DNA of 64,000 bases from an uncultured Muribaculaceae bacterium (GCA_910585755.1 CAJUFH010000007.1:12533-76532); one strand, 5' to 3'. Positions 33,589 to 42,347 are shown, counted from the stretch's first letter. Notes: generated by a model not told the origin, from the letters alone. Made by a program: numbers and translations.

Positions 33589-34989
33589 ATGAATTACATT
33601 AAGTTTCTGATTGGCGGAGCCGCAGCCGCGGCCCTGTCGCTTTGCGTCGTGTCCTGCGGCGGGGACGACGAAGAACCGAAGGCCGATGACAAGACCGGTC
33701 CCGGATGGTCAGCCGACGAAAAAGAAAACGTTGAGAAAATCACTTCCGACGAGGAAGCCAAGGAATATCTCGGCGAGACAGCCCAGATGGCGATGCGGAT
33801 GATCGAACCCGCCGACCAGAAGCCTCTGATCGAGGTTGCCGGGGCTTTCGCCAACGATTACGCCGACTACGACATTATTATCCCCAACGGCCAGCAGGCC
33901 CCCCGCAACGAGAGGCGCGCTCTGAAACGCTTCTTCTCGGAACTCCGCCGCGCCACTGCCTCAGGCCGCTATACCGACCTGAGCCGCGCCGCGCAGAACG
34001 TGCTCGAGCTCAGCACTTTCACAGGCACATTCGAGCCGGACAACAGCCGCGAGGCGTTCGTCATGACCGGCAGGGGGAGCGACCTGGTAGTGCGCTTCTT
34101 CCACAACGGAAGCCGCTGCGAGCTGAAAGTCACCCCCTCTTCCGACACCTGGACGCTCGACTCCGCCGAATTGACCGACAGCGTGTTTGATGCCGTGAAG
34201 GTTCCCCGTAACATCACCTTCACCCTCACGGAGGCATCGCGCCAGCTCGTCAACGGCACGGTACGCTCCAACTGGGCCGACGGCAGCGAACTGCTCCTCT
34301 CGACCGACGTTACAGCGATGAACATCCGCGTTACGGCTGAAATCAACGCCACCAACTCGACGGCTACCACCAACAGCGCTGTATATGTCGACGGTACCGA
34401 GCTTATCAAGGCTTCCGGCGAGATAAAGGGGAACAAGATGGTCACCCTCTCCGCAATCGAGGCTCTGGAAGAGGAATACACCGAGAAATACTACTACGGA
34501 CCCGGCGAATACGACTATTGGGAGGAAACATATCACGAAATCAACCCCGAAAAGGCCGCCAACATGTTCCGCAGCGGAAGCGCCAACGCCAAGCTGCTGG
34601 GCCGCGTATACCTCACAGCCCAGGCTAAGGACTCCAAGAAGTTCCTGGAATTAGAGGACACCTATTTCGAGGAGGATTCCGACGAGCCCGGAGAGGCCCA
34701 GAAGGATTGCAAGAAGGCATGCTCGATTCTCAACTCGGCGGTAGCAGCCAAGCTGTACCTCGCCGGCAACTCCAAGGAAACCGCCACGCTGAAATGGCAG
34801 CCCCTCAAATACGAGGAGAACTATAACTGGGGGAGCTACACATCCTGGGAGTGCGACCCGACGCTCGCCTTCGCCGACGGCTCGACTTACAGCATCAGCG
34901 ACTACGGCTATGCCGACTTCTCGAGCCTGATTTCGAGCTTCGAGAACCTCGCGTACGCCTACGAGCGTATGTTCAACGCCCTTTTCTAA
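33589..34989 (+). CDS. Surface-exposed lipoprotein, unknown function
   Basis: 466 residues, family not recognised. The signal peptide ends at a perfect lipobox VVSC (Cys23), and the mature protein starts CGGDDEEP; an acidic run right after the lipidated Cys is the Bacteroidota signal for export to the cell surface. The remainder is a beta-rich body with FNALF at the end and an acidic loop (EEYTEKYYYGPGEYDYWEE) near 300. It starts an operon with the TonB-dependent receptor 27 nt downstream and may be its surface partner, but it has no SusD signature. Confidence 0.8.
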   Translation: MNYIKFLIGGAAAAALSLCVVSCGGDDEEPKADDKTGPGWSADEKENVEKITSDEEAKEYLGETAQMAMRMIEPADQKPLIEVAGAFANDYADYDIIIPNGQQAPRNERRALKRFFSELRRATASGRYTDLSRAAQNVLELSTFTGTFEPDNSREAFVMTGRGSDLVVRFFHNGSRCELKVTPSSDTWTLDSAELTDSVFDAVKVPRNITFTLTEASRQLVNGTVRSNWADGSELLLSTDVTAMNIRVTAEINATNSTATTNSAVYVDGTELIKASGEIKGNKMVTLSAIEALEEEYTEKYYYGPGEYDYWEETYHEINPEKAANMFRSGSANAKLLGRVYLTAQAKDSKKFLELEDTYFEEDSDEPGEAQKDCKKACSILNSAVAAKLYLAGNSKETATLKWQPLKYEENYNWGSYTSWECDPTLAFADGSTYSISDYGYADFSSLISSFENLAYAYERMFNALF

Positions 34990-35016
34990 CCCCACGCGAC
35001 CGAACCGCAAAGGTTG

Positions 35017-37062
35017 ATGAAAATCCGACCGTCATACACCGCGGCCGTCCTCGCAGCGCTCCTGCTGCCGGGCGGCCGCGCCTCTTCCCAGGCCCCCGCG
35101 GAGGCGCTGGCCGACACGCTGCGCCTGGGGGAGGTAAGGGTCGAGGGGACCGCCACGCGCCGGCCGCGGGTGGCGGCCGACGGCTCTGTGAGCTTCGCGG
35201 CGGAGGCTCTGCGGCGCGCTCCGAGGGTGTTGGGAGAGGCGGACCCACTGCGGTTCGCGGCCTCGATGCCGGGGGTCGGCGCGGCGAGCGACTACGCCTC
35301 GGGGATGTCGGTCGACGGGATGGACTATTCCCACAATCTCTACCGGCTGAACGGAATCCCGGTTCATTTCCCGTATCATTTCGGGGGAATTTTCTCGGTA
35401 TTCTCGCCTGAACTATATTCGCACGCAAGGCTGCGGAAAAGCATCAAGGGGGCCGATGCGGGAGGGACGCTCGGAGGGGTCGTAGACCTCGGCTCCGCGG
35501 CGACCGACTCGCTGTCGGGAACGGTCAACGCGGGGATGCTCGCCTCGTCGGCCTACGTTGCCGCGCCGCTCGGCAGCCGCCTGACGCTCCAGGCTTCGGG
35601 GCGCGTCAGCTATATCGACGCGCTCTATTCGGAGCTGCTCAGAAGCCGCTCGACCCAGGCGGCGTACAATCTCGCGGACTGCGACATTGTTGCCCGCTAC
35701 AGCCCGACCGGACACGACAATATCAGAATCACCGCGCACTACAACGCCGACAACGTGGAGTACACAGACCGCAACTATTCCCTGACGACGGCCCTCAGAT
35801 GGCACAACCTTGCCGCAGGGGCGGAATGGGAGCGGACTACCGACGCGCTCGAAATGACGAACCGGCTGTATTTCACCAGCTTTCACAACCGCCTGGGGCT
35901 AAATATGGAGCAAATCGAACTTCAAGCCCCGACGGCGATTGACGAATGGGGGGCGGCGGGGAGTTTCGACTTCGCGGCGCTCCCCGCGGGGTGGAGCCTG
36001 ACGGCTGGGTATTCCCTGCGGCTTTACAGCGTCACTCCGCAGTATGTCGAGCTGTCGGGCCTCGGGCAGGGTGGCGCGGAACGGCGCGGGGCGGAAAGGT
36101 CACTCGAAGTCTCGGCCTATGCCGAAGCGCGGCGGGAGCTGCCGCGGGGATGGAGCGTCACCGCCGGACTGCCGCTAAACCTCTATACGGCGGGGAACTA
36201 CACCCGCTTCCACCCCGACCCGCGGCTCACGGTCGCGAAACGCTGGCGGCGCGGGGCGCTGACGCTCCACGCCGGACGCTATCACCAGTACCTCCACCAG
36301 GTAGGGTTCTCCGACCTGGGAATGTCGTCGAACTTCAAACTCGCGGCATCCCGGAGGGTCCCGCCCCAGGAGTGCTGGACCTTCGCCGCGGCGGGCAACT
36401 TCGCGGCGGGAAGGGGAGTATATCTCAGCGCCGACCTCTATTACAAGGTAATACGCCGCCAGCCGGAGTACCTCGGCGCGATTCTCGACATACTCAACGC
36501 GGGGTATGTCGCCGAGAACTACGTCCTGTCCACCCGCGGCCACAACATCGGGGGGAGCCTCTCGGCCCGCGGGGAGTTCGGGCCGGTCAACGCGTCGCTG
36601 GCCTACGCCTACTGCCTGACGCGCCGCCGCATGGCCGGGGAGCCGGGGGTGTTCAGCGCCTCTAACGAGCTTCGCCACACCCTGCGGGCCGGAGCGGCCT
36701 GGGACATCGGCTCCCGCTGGACCCTCAGCGCCTCCTTCTCCCTCGCGTCGGGGAGGCCGTACACCCCGGTGACCGCCATTTACTTTATCGGGGAGCAGCT
36801 TATGATGGAGTACGGGCCCCGCAACTCGGCGCGCCTCCCCGCCTACCACCGCCTCGACCTCGGCGCCTCCTACCGCTTCCGCACCGGGGGCCGCTTCCCG
36901 CTGCGCCACGAGGTCGGGCTGTCGGTCATAAACGCCTATGGCAGAGCCAACGTCGAGATGAGCAGCTTCGCCCTCGACACCGAGGAAGGCACCTTCTACC
37001 GCCGCGACGTCAGCTCGCTCTACCGCTTCCTCCCGTCCCTCAACTACACCGTAAGTTTCTGA
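35017..37062 (+). CDS. TonB-dependent outer membrane receptor
   Basis: 681 residues from the ATG at 35017; a TTG one codon upstream is also in frame. A signal peptide precedes the region ADTLRLGEVRVEG, which resembles a short TonB-box or carboxypeptidase-like start, then the plug domain (FAASMPGVGAASDYASGMSV, DYSHNLYRLNGIPVHFPYHF, GADAGGTLGGVVDLG) and a C-terminal 22-strand barrel ending in the aromatic LNYTVSF. It takes up an unknown substrate with energy from TonB/ExbBD. Its natural partner is the DUF4249 lipoprotein at 38472, now separated by the ATPase cassette: the receptor ends GTAAGTTTCTGA, and the same 11 bases recur just before the DUF4249 start. Confidence 0.9.
   Translation: MKIRPSYTAAVLAALLLPGGRASSQAPAEALADTLRLGEVRVEGTATRRPRVAADGSVSFAAEALRRAPRVLGEADPLRFAASMPGVGAASDYASGMSVDGMDYSHNLYRLNGIPVHFPYHFGGIFSVFSPELYSHARLRKSIKGADAGGTLGGVVDLGSAATDSLSGTVNAGMLASSAYVAAPLGSRLTLQASGRVSYIDALYSELLRSRSTQAAYNLADCDIVARYSPTGHDNIRITAHYNADNVEYTDRNYSLTTALRWHNLAAGAEWERTTDALEMTNRLYFTSFHNRLGLNMEQIELQAPTAIDEWGAAGSFDFAALPAGWSLTAGYSLRLYSVTPQYVELSGLGQGGAERRGAERSLEVSAYAEARRELPRGWSVTAGLPLNLYTAGNYTRFHPDPRLTVAKRWRRGALTLHAGRYHQYLHQVGFSDLGMSSNFKLAASRRVPPQECWTFAAAGNFAAGRGVYLSADLYYKVIRRQPEYLGAILDILNAGYVAENYVLSTRGHNIGGSLSARGEFGPVNASLAYAYCLTRRRMAGEPGVFSASNELRHTLRAGAAWDIGSRWTLSASFSLASGRPYTPVTAIYFIGEQLMMEYGPRNSARLPAYHRLDLGASYRFRTGGRFPLRHEVGLSVINAYGRANVEMSSFALDTEEGTFYRRDVSSLYRFLPSLNYTVSF
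37052..37062 (+). repeat. 11-bp direct repeat, left copy, at the ATPase cassette border
   Basis: TAAGTTTCTGA, forming the last codons and stop of the TonB-dependent receptor. It is repeated exactly at 38462-38472. Confidence 0.8.
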
Positions 37063-37151
37063 ACAGCAAATTTTCGAGATTGCCTAAAATCAATAACTGC
37101 CGCCTTGCAACGCAAATCTCAGCTTCAGCGACATTTTTTCCAGGCGCATCA

Positions 37152-37183
37152 TTTGTCCCTTGAAAAAGTTTATTGTAATTTCG
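37152..37183 (+). promoter_or_regulatory. Promoter of the AAA/DUF4143 ATPase gene
   Basis: TTTG (37152-37155), a 20-nt spacer and TAATTTCG (37176-37183). An inverted repeat TTCCCAAA (37190-37197) / TTTGGGAA (37215-37222) lies just downstream and may be an operator or leader hairpin. Confidence 0.6.
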
Positions 37184-37232
37184 CGATGTTTCCCAAAATC
37201 ACAAAATTTTAAAGTTTGGGAATCGGCGACAA

Positions 37233-38435
37233 ATGAAACTAATAGAAAGGCCTCTGTACCTTCGCCAGTTAGAAGGATTAATAAACACTCCCGACATCAA
37301 GATAATAACGGGGATACGACGTTGCGGCAAATCAAAACTGCTGAGTGCTTTCTCAGACTATATAACTAAGACCGACGCGACCTCCAACATTATCTATATC
37401 GACCTGACAAAAATCAAGTTCGAGAATCTGAAAGAATACCATGCCCTCAATGACTATATCGAACAGAACTATCGCACGGGAGTCAACAATTATCTGATGA
37501 TTGACGAAGTGCAGCTTTGCCGAAACTTTGAGCTGGCGATCAACAGTTTACATTCCGAAGAAAAATACGACATCTATCTTACAGGCTCAAACGCGTTCCT
37601 TTTGAGCAGTGACCTTGCGACTCTGTTTACGGGCCGACATATGGAAATTCATGTGTTTCCTTTCAGTTTCAAGGAGTATTGCTCGTATTTCGAAATAAAG
37701 GATGATTACAAGCTTCATTTTGAACGTTATATAAAACTCGGAGGCCTGGCCGGCTCCTACACTTACAAAAACGACTCTGACAAGGAGAGGTATATACGCG
37801 ACGTATATGATACAATCCTTATCAGAGATTTAGTCGAAAAATATCGGCTCGGAAACGCGACCGTGTTGAAGAGAGTGGCGGAATTCCTGATGGATAACGT
37901 CAGTAACACCTCCTCGTCAAGGAATATAAGCAATGCCCTTATCGCAGCCGGTACCGAAACCAACTATAAGACAGTCGGCAGCTACATAGAACATCTCTGC
38001 AATGCCTTCGTATTCTATGAGGCGGGGCGTTATGACGTAAAGGGAAAGACGTATCTTCAATCCTTAAGCAAATATTATCTCGCCGATACGGGAATCCGGT
38101 ATGCCGTGCTTGGCAAGCGAAACATGGACTGGGGTCGCATGCTTGAAAACATAGTATTCATTGAGCTGTTGCGACGGGGATATGACGTGTATGTTGGCAA
38201 GTTGTATCAAAAGGAGATTGATTTCGTGGCGATGAAAGGGAGTGAGAAAATATACATACAGGTCAGCGATGACATCTCCGGCGATGACACATTCAGGCGA
38301 GAGATAGAACCCCTGTTAAAAATCCGGGACGCATATCCCAAGATGCTGCTTGCAAGCACCGGTCATGATGAGAGCGATTATGAGGGCATAGCCATTACAG
38401 ATATTCCACGCTGGCTGCTCGAAGAAGCCCGCTAA
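37233..38435 (+). CDS. AAA ATPase with C-terminal DUF4143 domain
   Basis: 400 residues. Walker A is GIRRCGKSKLL at residues 27-37 and Walker B is YLMIDEVQ at 87-94, followed by TGSNAFLLSSDLATLFTGR, the sensor-like block of the family, and a FKEYCSYF motif. The DUF4143 half (about 200-400) has KYYLADTGIRYAVLG, ENIVFIELLRRGYDVYVG and KEIDFVA, a pattern resembling a PD-(D/E)XK nuclease core. These ATPases are abundant, patchily distributed and of unknown function; roles in defence, toxin-antitoxin-like addiction or DNA processing have been proposed. Codon use is A/T-rich against the neighbours. It sits between a TonB-dependent receptor and its partner in an otherwise coupled operon. Confidence 0.92.
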   Translation: MKLIERPLYLRQLEGLINTPDIKIITGIRRCGKSKLLSAFSDYITKTDATSNIIYIDLTKIKFENLKEYHALNDYIEQNYRTGVNNYLMIDEVQLCRNFELAINSLHSEEKYDIYLTGSNAFLLSSDLATLFTGRHMEIHVFPFSFKEYCSYFEIKDDYKLHFERYIKLGGLAGSYTYKNDSDKERYIRDVYDTILIRDLVEKYRLGNATVLKRVAEFLMDNVSNTSSSRNISNALIAAGTETNYKTVGSYIEHLCNAFVFYEAGRYDVKGKTYLQSLSKYYLADTGIRYAVLGKRNMDWGRMLENIVFIELLRRGYDVYVGKLYQKEIDFVAMKGSEKIYIQVSDDISGDDTFRREIEPLLKIRDAYPKMLLASTGHDESDYEGIAITDIPRWLLEEAR

Positions 38436-38461
38436 TTCGTCAGTTTCTTCAATTAAAACCA

Positions 38462-38472
38462 TAAGTTTCTGA
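38462..38472 (+). repeat. 11-bp direct repeat, right copy
   Basis: TAAGTTTCTGA, identical to 37052-37062. Its last base is the A of the DUF4249 start codon. Confidence 0.8.
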
Positions 38473-39314
38473 TGAACATACTGAAAACTATATCCGTAGC
38501 TGCCCTCTGTGCCGCGCTGCTTGGCGGATGCGACGAAGGGGAGCGGGAGGCCGCCCCTCAACGGCTCGTCGTAGAGGGATGGTTCAACAGCGGGTCGTAC
38601 CCGGAGGTGCTGCTGAACCTGTCGATGGTCCCTTCCGATGAGGAGGGTTCGGTCGCGGAGAGCATCGTCCGCTGGGGGGTGGTCTCCATCAGCGACGGGG
38701 AGCGGGAGGTGATTCTTACCGGGGGGCCCTCCGACAAGTATTTTCCGCCGTACCATTATTACACGTTCGACATGGAGGGAGTACCGGGCAGGACTTACAC
38801 GCTGAAAGCGACATACAGGGGGATGACGGTCACATCAACTGCCGAAATGCCCTACCCCACCCCGATCGGCTCCCTCTCGTCAACCCCCGTCGAGGGGAAC
38901 GACACCCTGCGCCACCTGACGCTGACGTTCACAGCCCCGGAAGACACCCCGGCCTACTACCACCTCAGCGCCCGGGCGCACTCGCGCGACGGCCGAGAAT
39001 ACCCCTGCATGATCGGGGCGCACGAAGTGCTGAAGCCGGGAGCCGAGGTGAGCCTGCCGGTCTACCGCGGCAACCGCTCGACGCGCCCGGGGGAGAACTT
39101 CGACGCCGACTTTCCCGAGGGGGAGACCGTGACGGTCACACTCGCGCGGGTCAGCCGCGAGGTATTCCTTTTCTGGCGCGCCTTCGACAACGCCTCGCTC
39201 GTCAACGGCTCCGTCTTCGTCGGGGCCCCCGGCTCCCTCCCCTCCAACATCACCGGCGGCTACGGCATCTGGTCCCCCCAAGGCGCCTCCACCGCCACCC
39301 TCCGCCTCGACTGA
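38472..39314 (+). CDS. DUF4249 surface lipoprotein
   Basis: 280 residues. Lipobox LGGC (Cys20) followed by the acidic stretch DEGERE, consistent with surface export. The DUF4249 fold is recognisable from RLVVEGWFNSGSYPEVLLNL (residues about 31-50), ISDGEREVILTG and GVPGRTYTLKATYRGMTVTS. DUF4249 genes regularly follow a TonB-dependent receptor with a plug domain like the one at 35017, and the pair is thought to act as an uptake complex. The start is defined by the lipobox and by the direct repeat that ends at it. Confidence 0.88.
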   Translation: MNILKTISVAALCAALLGGCDEGEREAAPQRLVVEGWFNSGSYPEVLLNLSMVPSDEEGSVAESIVRWGVVSISDGEREVILTGGPSDKYFPPYHYYTFDMEGVPGRTYTLKATYRGMTVTSTAEMPYPTPIGSLSSTPVEGNDTLRHLTLTFTAPEDTPAYYHLSARAHSRDGREYPCMIGAHEVLKPGAEVSLPVYRGNRSTRPGENFDADFPEGETVTVTLARVSREVFLFWRAFDNASLVNGSVFVGAPGSLPSNITGGYGIWSPQGASTATLRLD

Positions 39315-39331
39315 TCGCGCGGGCATTCCGC

Positions 39332-39362
39332 TTTGTTTTTCGGGAAGATTGTCGTAACTTCG
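39332..39362 (+). promoter_or_regulatory. Promoter of the GtrA-like gene
   Basis: TTTG (39332-39335), a 19-nt spacer and TAACTTCG (39355-39362). The -33 box overlaps an in-frame TTG at 39333, ruling that out as a start codon. Confidence 0.65.
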
Positions 39363-39395
39363 CGGCGGAGACTACATCAGACCCTAACCCGAGCA

Positions 39396-40049
39396 GTGAA
39401 GGACGAACCAATCAACGACCACGAAAACACCGACCGCCGCGCGTCAACCGACCGCCGCGAGCACCCCGGAGCCGACGCCACACCGGGCGCCAGGAACGGC
39501 GGCGTGCTGGGACGGGCTGCCGACAAGATTGTCAACGGCGAGGGGGTGTTCACTCTGATACGCGCCGGGCTGACGTCGCAGCTCTCGTCGTGGACCGACA
39601 TGGCGGCCTCGTTCGTGTTCTACGCCTGGGTCTTCTTCCCACTGGGGCGCGACCCGCTGCGCTCCTTCCTGGCGACGGCGATCGGCCTGATACTGGGGGG
39701 AATAGTAAATTCGGTGGTCAATTACAAATTCACTTTCCGCTCGGAGCACTGCGCCGTCAAGGCGGTGGCCGTCAAGTTCTTCCTGATATGGGCGGGGAGC
39801 TTCCTGCTGAACCTGGGGGGCACGACCGGGCTTGACCACGTGCTCCAGCATTGGGAGACAATCCTACGGATCGACTGGATCAAGCCCGACGGAATATTCG
39901 CCTTCGCGCGACTGTCGGTGTCGCTCGTCGTGTCGATTTTCTGGAACTTCCTACTGCAAAAAAATTTCGTCTACCGCTCGACACGCTTCGACCCCTATGC
40001 CATACGTTTTGTAGACTGGCTGACGCTACGGCGCAACCGCCGCCCTTGA
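39396..40049 (+). CDS. GtrA-like membrane protein
   Basis: 217 residues from GTG at 39396. An Arg/Asp-rich cytoplasmic N-terminus (about 1-45) precedes a GtrA domain with four helices: LSSWTDMAASFVFYAWVFF, LATAIGLILGGIVNSVVNYK, VAVKFFLIWAGSFLLNLGGT, and LSVSLVVSIFWNFLLQKNFV. The NYKFTFRS and LQKNFVYRS ends are the family signatures. GtrA proteins are thought to flip or help transfer polyprenyl-phosphate sugars for surface glycan modification. The GTG start is supported by the promoter 34 nt upstream; a leftward extension would translate the promoter. Confidence 0.85.
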   Translation: MKDEPINDHENTDRRASTDRREHPGADATPGARNGGVLGRAADKIVNGEGVFTLIRAGLTSQLSSWTDMAASFVFYAWVFFPLGRDPLRSFLATAIGLILGGIVNSVVNYKFTFRSEHCAVKAVAVKFFLIWAGSFLLNLGGTTGLDHVLQHWETILRIDWIKPDGIFAFARLSVSLVVSIFWNFLLQKNFVYRSTRFDPYAIRFVDWLTLRRNRRP

Positions 40050-40239
40050 GGGTGTGTCATAGCGGCCCGTCTGGGTCGTCGCCTGAAGGTTCTTTGCGGA
40101 GCAAAGCGACCAAAGGTCGATAACGGCCTCGGTCACAATCTTCAGATTGCTCCCGTCGGCCTCACCTCCAAGCTCCTACCATCCGGGATCGAACAGCACT
40201 CTGAGATAGTCCGCGGTTAAAACCCTAAGGGGGTTCCGG
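40050..40239. other. Unassigned spacer upstream of the ClC gene
   Basis: Contains short inverted repeats (CTTTGC/GCAAAG, CGACC/GGTCG near 40090-40121, CAATC/GATTG near 40135-40149). On the minus strand a frame from about 40190 to 40040, interrupted by one TAG, reads like degenerate protein (LKIVTEAVIDLWSL). It may be a gene remnant or a structured repeat; the evidence does not decide. Confidence 0.3.
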
Positions 40240-40272
40240 GCGTTTTATATTAGCATAGGCCAATATAAACGC
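40240..40272. promoter_or_regulatory. Hairpin or operator directly before the ClC start codon
   Basis: Arms GCGTTTTATATT (40240-40251) and AATATAAACGC (40262-40272) pair over 11 bp with one bulged T. It ends 3 nt before the ATG, so it would either hide the ribosome site or form an operator. Confidence 0.5.
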
Positions 40273-40275
40273 TCA

Positions 40276-41649
40276 ATGTCGGAACAGACGTCTCAACATC
40301 CATCGCCAGCCGAACCCCGCGCGGCGGGGCGCGAGGACATCCGCGGGCACCGGGGGAGTATTCTCTCCAGGCTGCGCGCGAGCGCCGGGGAAGATATGTG
40401 GATTTTCCTCGCCGCGGTGCTTTCGGGGGTAATAATCGGGTTGGCGGCCTGGGCGCTAAAATGGCTGATCGCTGCGATTTCCAGGTTTTCCATTTTTGGC
40501 GTGGTCGACCGCCTGGGGTGGTGGAGCGTTGTCCTTCTCCCGGTTGCCGGCATCCTCATTGTCGGGATTTTCCAGCGATATATCATCCGGCGCGAGCTAT
40601 ACAACGGGGAGGCCCGGCTGCGGGCTGACTTCGCCCGCGGGCGCTACCGTATGCCGGTCGCGCTGACCTACTCCCCAATCATCGGATGCGCCGTGACGCT
40701 CGGCTTCGGGGGTTCGGCGGGAGCCGAAGGCCCGATTGCCTACTCCGGGGCCGCGATCGGCGACAACGTCGGGAGGCTGCTCGGAATATCGGGGAGGGGC
40801 CTGCGCAAGATGATGGCCATAGGGGCCGGAGCGGGTATCGCCGCCATATTCAAGGCACCCGTCGGGGGAGCGCTGTTCACCCTGGAATGTCTCGGAATCG
40901 GTTCGAGCCTGATGACGACATTGGCGCTTTTCGCCGGATGCGTCTGCGCGGGGATGACGGAATACGCCGTCTCGGGTATGACCCCCAACATCAGCTTCCC
41001 GGCTTTCACAAACTTTGACTGGCATCTAACCCTCCCGCTGATAGCCCTGGGGCTCTTCTGCGGCATCTATTCGGCGTATTATTCAACCATGATGAGAGTC
41101 TTCAGCCGCCTGTTCCGGGGGGTCAGCTCCCCCTGGGCGCGCAACATAATCAGCGGCCTGACAATCGGAATCCTCGTGTTCACTTTTCCGGCGCTGTTCG
41201 GCGAAGGGTACGGGGTAATCAGCGGCATTCTCGACGGCCACCCGGAGACGACCGTGTTCCGCTCCCCGCTGCTCCACCTGAGCATACCTCCCGGCTCGCT
41301 GCTTCTTTTCATATGCTTCGGCGTGCTGGCCCTGAAGGCGATAGGCACCGCCTCGACCAACAACGGCGGAGGCGTGGCGGGGGACTTCGCGCCGACGCTG
41401 TTCGCCGGGGCGGTTCTCGGATTTTTCTTCGCGAGGATGGCCGGGGTGCTTTTCGGGGCGGAACTCCCGGTCGCGGACTTCGCCTTCTACGGCATGGCGG
41501 GGGTCATGGCTGGAGCGATCCGCGCTCCGCTCATGGCGATGTTCATCGTCACGGAGACCACGATGCAGCCTACGGCGCTCCTTCCGGTGGCCATCGCGGC
41601 AACCCTCTCGTATGCCGTCGTCCGCCTTATTGAACGGGCACGCCGGTAA
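40276..41649 (+). CDS. ClC-type chloride channel or transporter
   Basis: 457 residues, no CBS domains. A polar N-terminus (about 1-40) is followed by 10-12 helices. ClC selectivity blocks are GFGGSAGAEGP at residues 143-153 (family GxEGP), FKAPVGGALFTLE near 205 and GGVAGDFAPTLFAGAVLGF near 370 (family GGxFxPxLxxGA). A Glu lies in the gating position of the AEGP motif. It may work as a Cl-/H+ exchanger for acid resistance or volume control; a fluoride-specific role is not suggested because the typical fluoride riboswitch is absent. A strong hairpin directly precedes the start. Confidence 0.9.
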   Translation: MSEQTSQHPSPAEPRAAGREDIRGHRGSILSRLRASAGEDMWIFLAAVLSGVIIGLAAWALKWLIAAISRFSIFGVVDRLGWWSVVLLPVAGILIVGIFQRYIIRRELYNGEARLRADFARGRYRMPVALTYSPIIGCAVTLGFGGSAGAEGPIAYSGAAIGDNVGRLLGISGRGLRKMMAIGAGAGIAAIFKAPVGGALFTLECLGIGSSLMTTLALFAGCVCAGMTEYAVSGMTPNISFPAFTNFDWHLTLPLIALGLFCGIYSAYYSTMMRVFSRLFRGVSSPWARNIISGLTIGILVFTFPALFGEGYGVISGILDGHPETTVFRSPLLHLSIPPGSLLLFICFGVLALKAIGTASTNNGGGVAGDFAPTLFAGAVLGFFFARMAGVLFGAELPVADFAFYGMAGVMAGAIRAPLMAMFIVTETTMQPTALLPVAIAATLSYAVVRLIERARR

Positions 41650-41664
41650 ATCCGAAATTTTTCG

Positions 41665-41672
41665 TATTTTCG
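41665..41672 (+). promoter_or_regulatory. -7-like element of the HAD phosphatase gene
   Basis: TATTTTCG fits TAnnTTYG, 18 nt before the ATG. No -33 TTTG was seen, so this is tentative. Confidence 0.3.
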
Positions 41673-41690
41673 CGGGTAAAGATACCGACA

Positions 41691-42347
41691 ATGAAGAAGA
41701 AACTGGTTATATTCGACCTGGACGGCACGCTGCTGAACACAATCGCCGACCTTGGGAACGCCACCAACCACGCGCTGGAACAGTGCGGCTTCCCGACGCA
41801 TCCTGTTCCCGCCTACACAAAATTCGTGGGGAACGGCGTACGCAAACTGATGGAGCGCGTACTCCCGGAAAGCGCCCGCACCCCGGAGCAGGTCGAGGCC
41901 ATGCTCGTCCACTTCCGCGAATACTACGACGCACACCTTACCTGCGACACGCACCCTTACAACGGGATTCCCGAACTCCTCGAACAGCTCACGCAGCGGG
42001 GAATCGCGGTCGCGGTAGCGTCTAATAAATACCAGGCGGCTGTCGAGCGGCTCATAAACCATTATTTCCCAGACATCGCCTGGGCGGCGGTAGAGGGGCA
42101 GAAAGAGGGGGTACCAGTGAAGCCGGATCCGTCGATTGTGTTCGAGATTCTGGGGAAATGCCCTACGCCTAAGGCCGAGGTGCTTTACGTCGGGGATTCG
42201 GGGGTAGACATGGAAACGGCCCGCCGCGCGTGTGTTGATTCCGCGGGGGTTACCTGGGGGTTCCGCCCCGTCGCCGAGCTGCGCGAATACCGCGCCGACA
42301 ACATTATCGAAGTCCCCTCCGCGATTCTGAGGCTCTGCGCGATCTGA
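41691..42347 (+). CDS. HAD-family phosphatase, phosphoglycolate phosphatase-like
   Basis: 218 residues, cytoplasmic. HAD motif I is FDLDGTLLNT (nucleophile Asp at residue 9, acid/base Asp at 11), motif II is VASNKYQAA near 106, motif III Lys is in PVKPDPSIVFEIL, and motif IV is VGDSGVDMETA near 165. The helical cap between motifs I and II is of the Gph/PGP type (ALEQCGFPTHPVPAYTKFVG). It dephosphorylates small sugar-phosphate-like compounds, probably 2-phosphoglycolate; the substrate cannot be fixed from sequence. It is convergent with the acyl-CoA ligase. Confidence 0.9.
   Translation: MKKKLVIFDLDGTLLNTIADLGNATNHALEQCGFPTHPVPAYTKFVGNGVRKLMERVLPESARTPEQVEAMLVHFREYYDAHLTCDTHPYNGIPELLEQLTQRGIAVAVASNKYQAAVERLINHYFPDIAWAAVEGQKEGVPVKPDPSIVFEILGKCPTPKAEVLYVGDSGVDMETARRACVDSAGVTWGFRPVAELREYRADNIIEVPSAILRLCAI

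Larger units (their letters stand above)
37063..38472 (+). mobile_element. Putative inserted AAA/DUF4143 ATPase cassette (1410 bp)
   Basis: An A/T-richer block with its own promoter and a single gene lies between two genes that are otherwise partners. It is bounded by 11-bp direct repeats. Deleting it fuses the receptor stop to the DUF4249 start as TGATGA. No terminal inverted repeats and no transposase are visible, so the insertion mechanism is unknown. Confidence 0.55.

Noticed and set aside
39333..39395. TTG at 39333 as the start of the GtrA-like gene
   Set aside because: It lies in the -33 box of a perfect promoter; the GTG at 39396 follows the expected transcription start.
40050..40275. 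Fluoride riboswitch upstream of the ClC gene
   Set aside because: No GGCGATG-type start and no pseudoknot pairing of the fluoride aptamer can be found.
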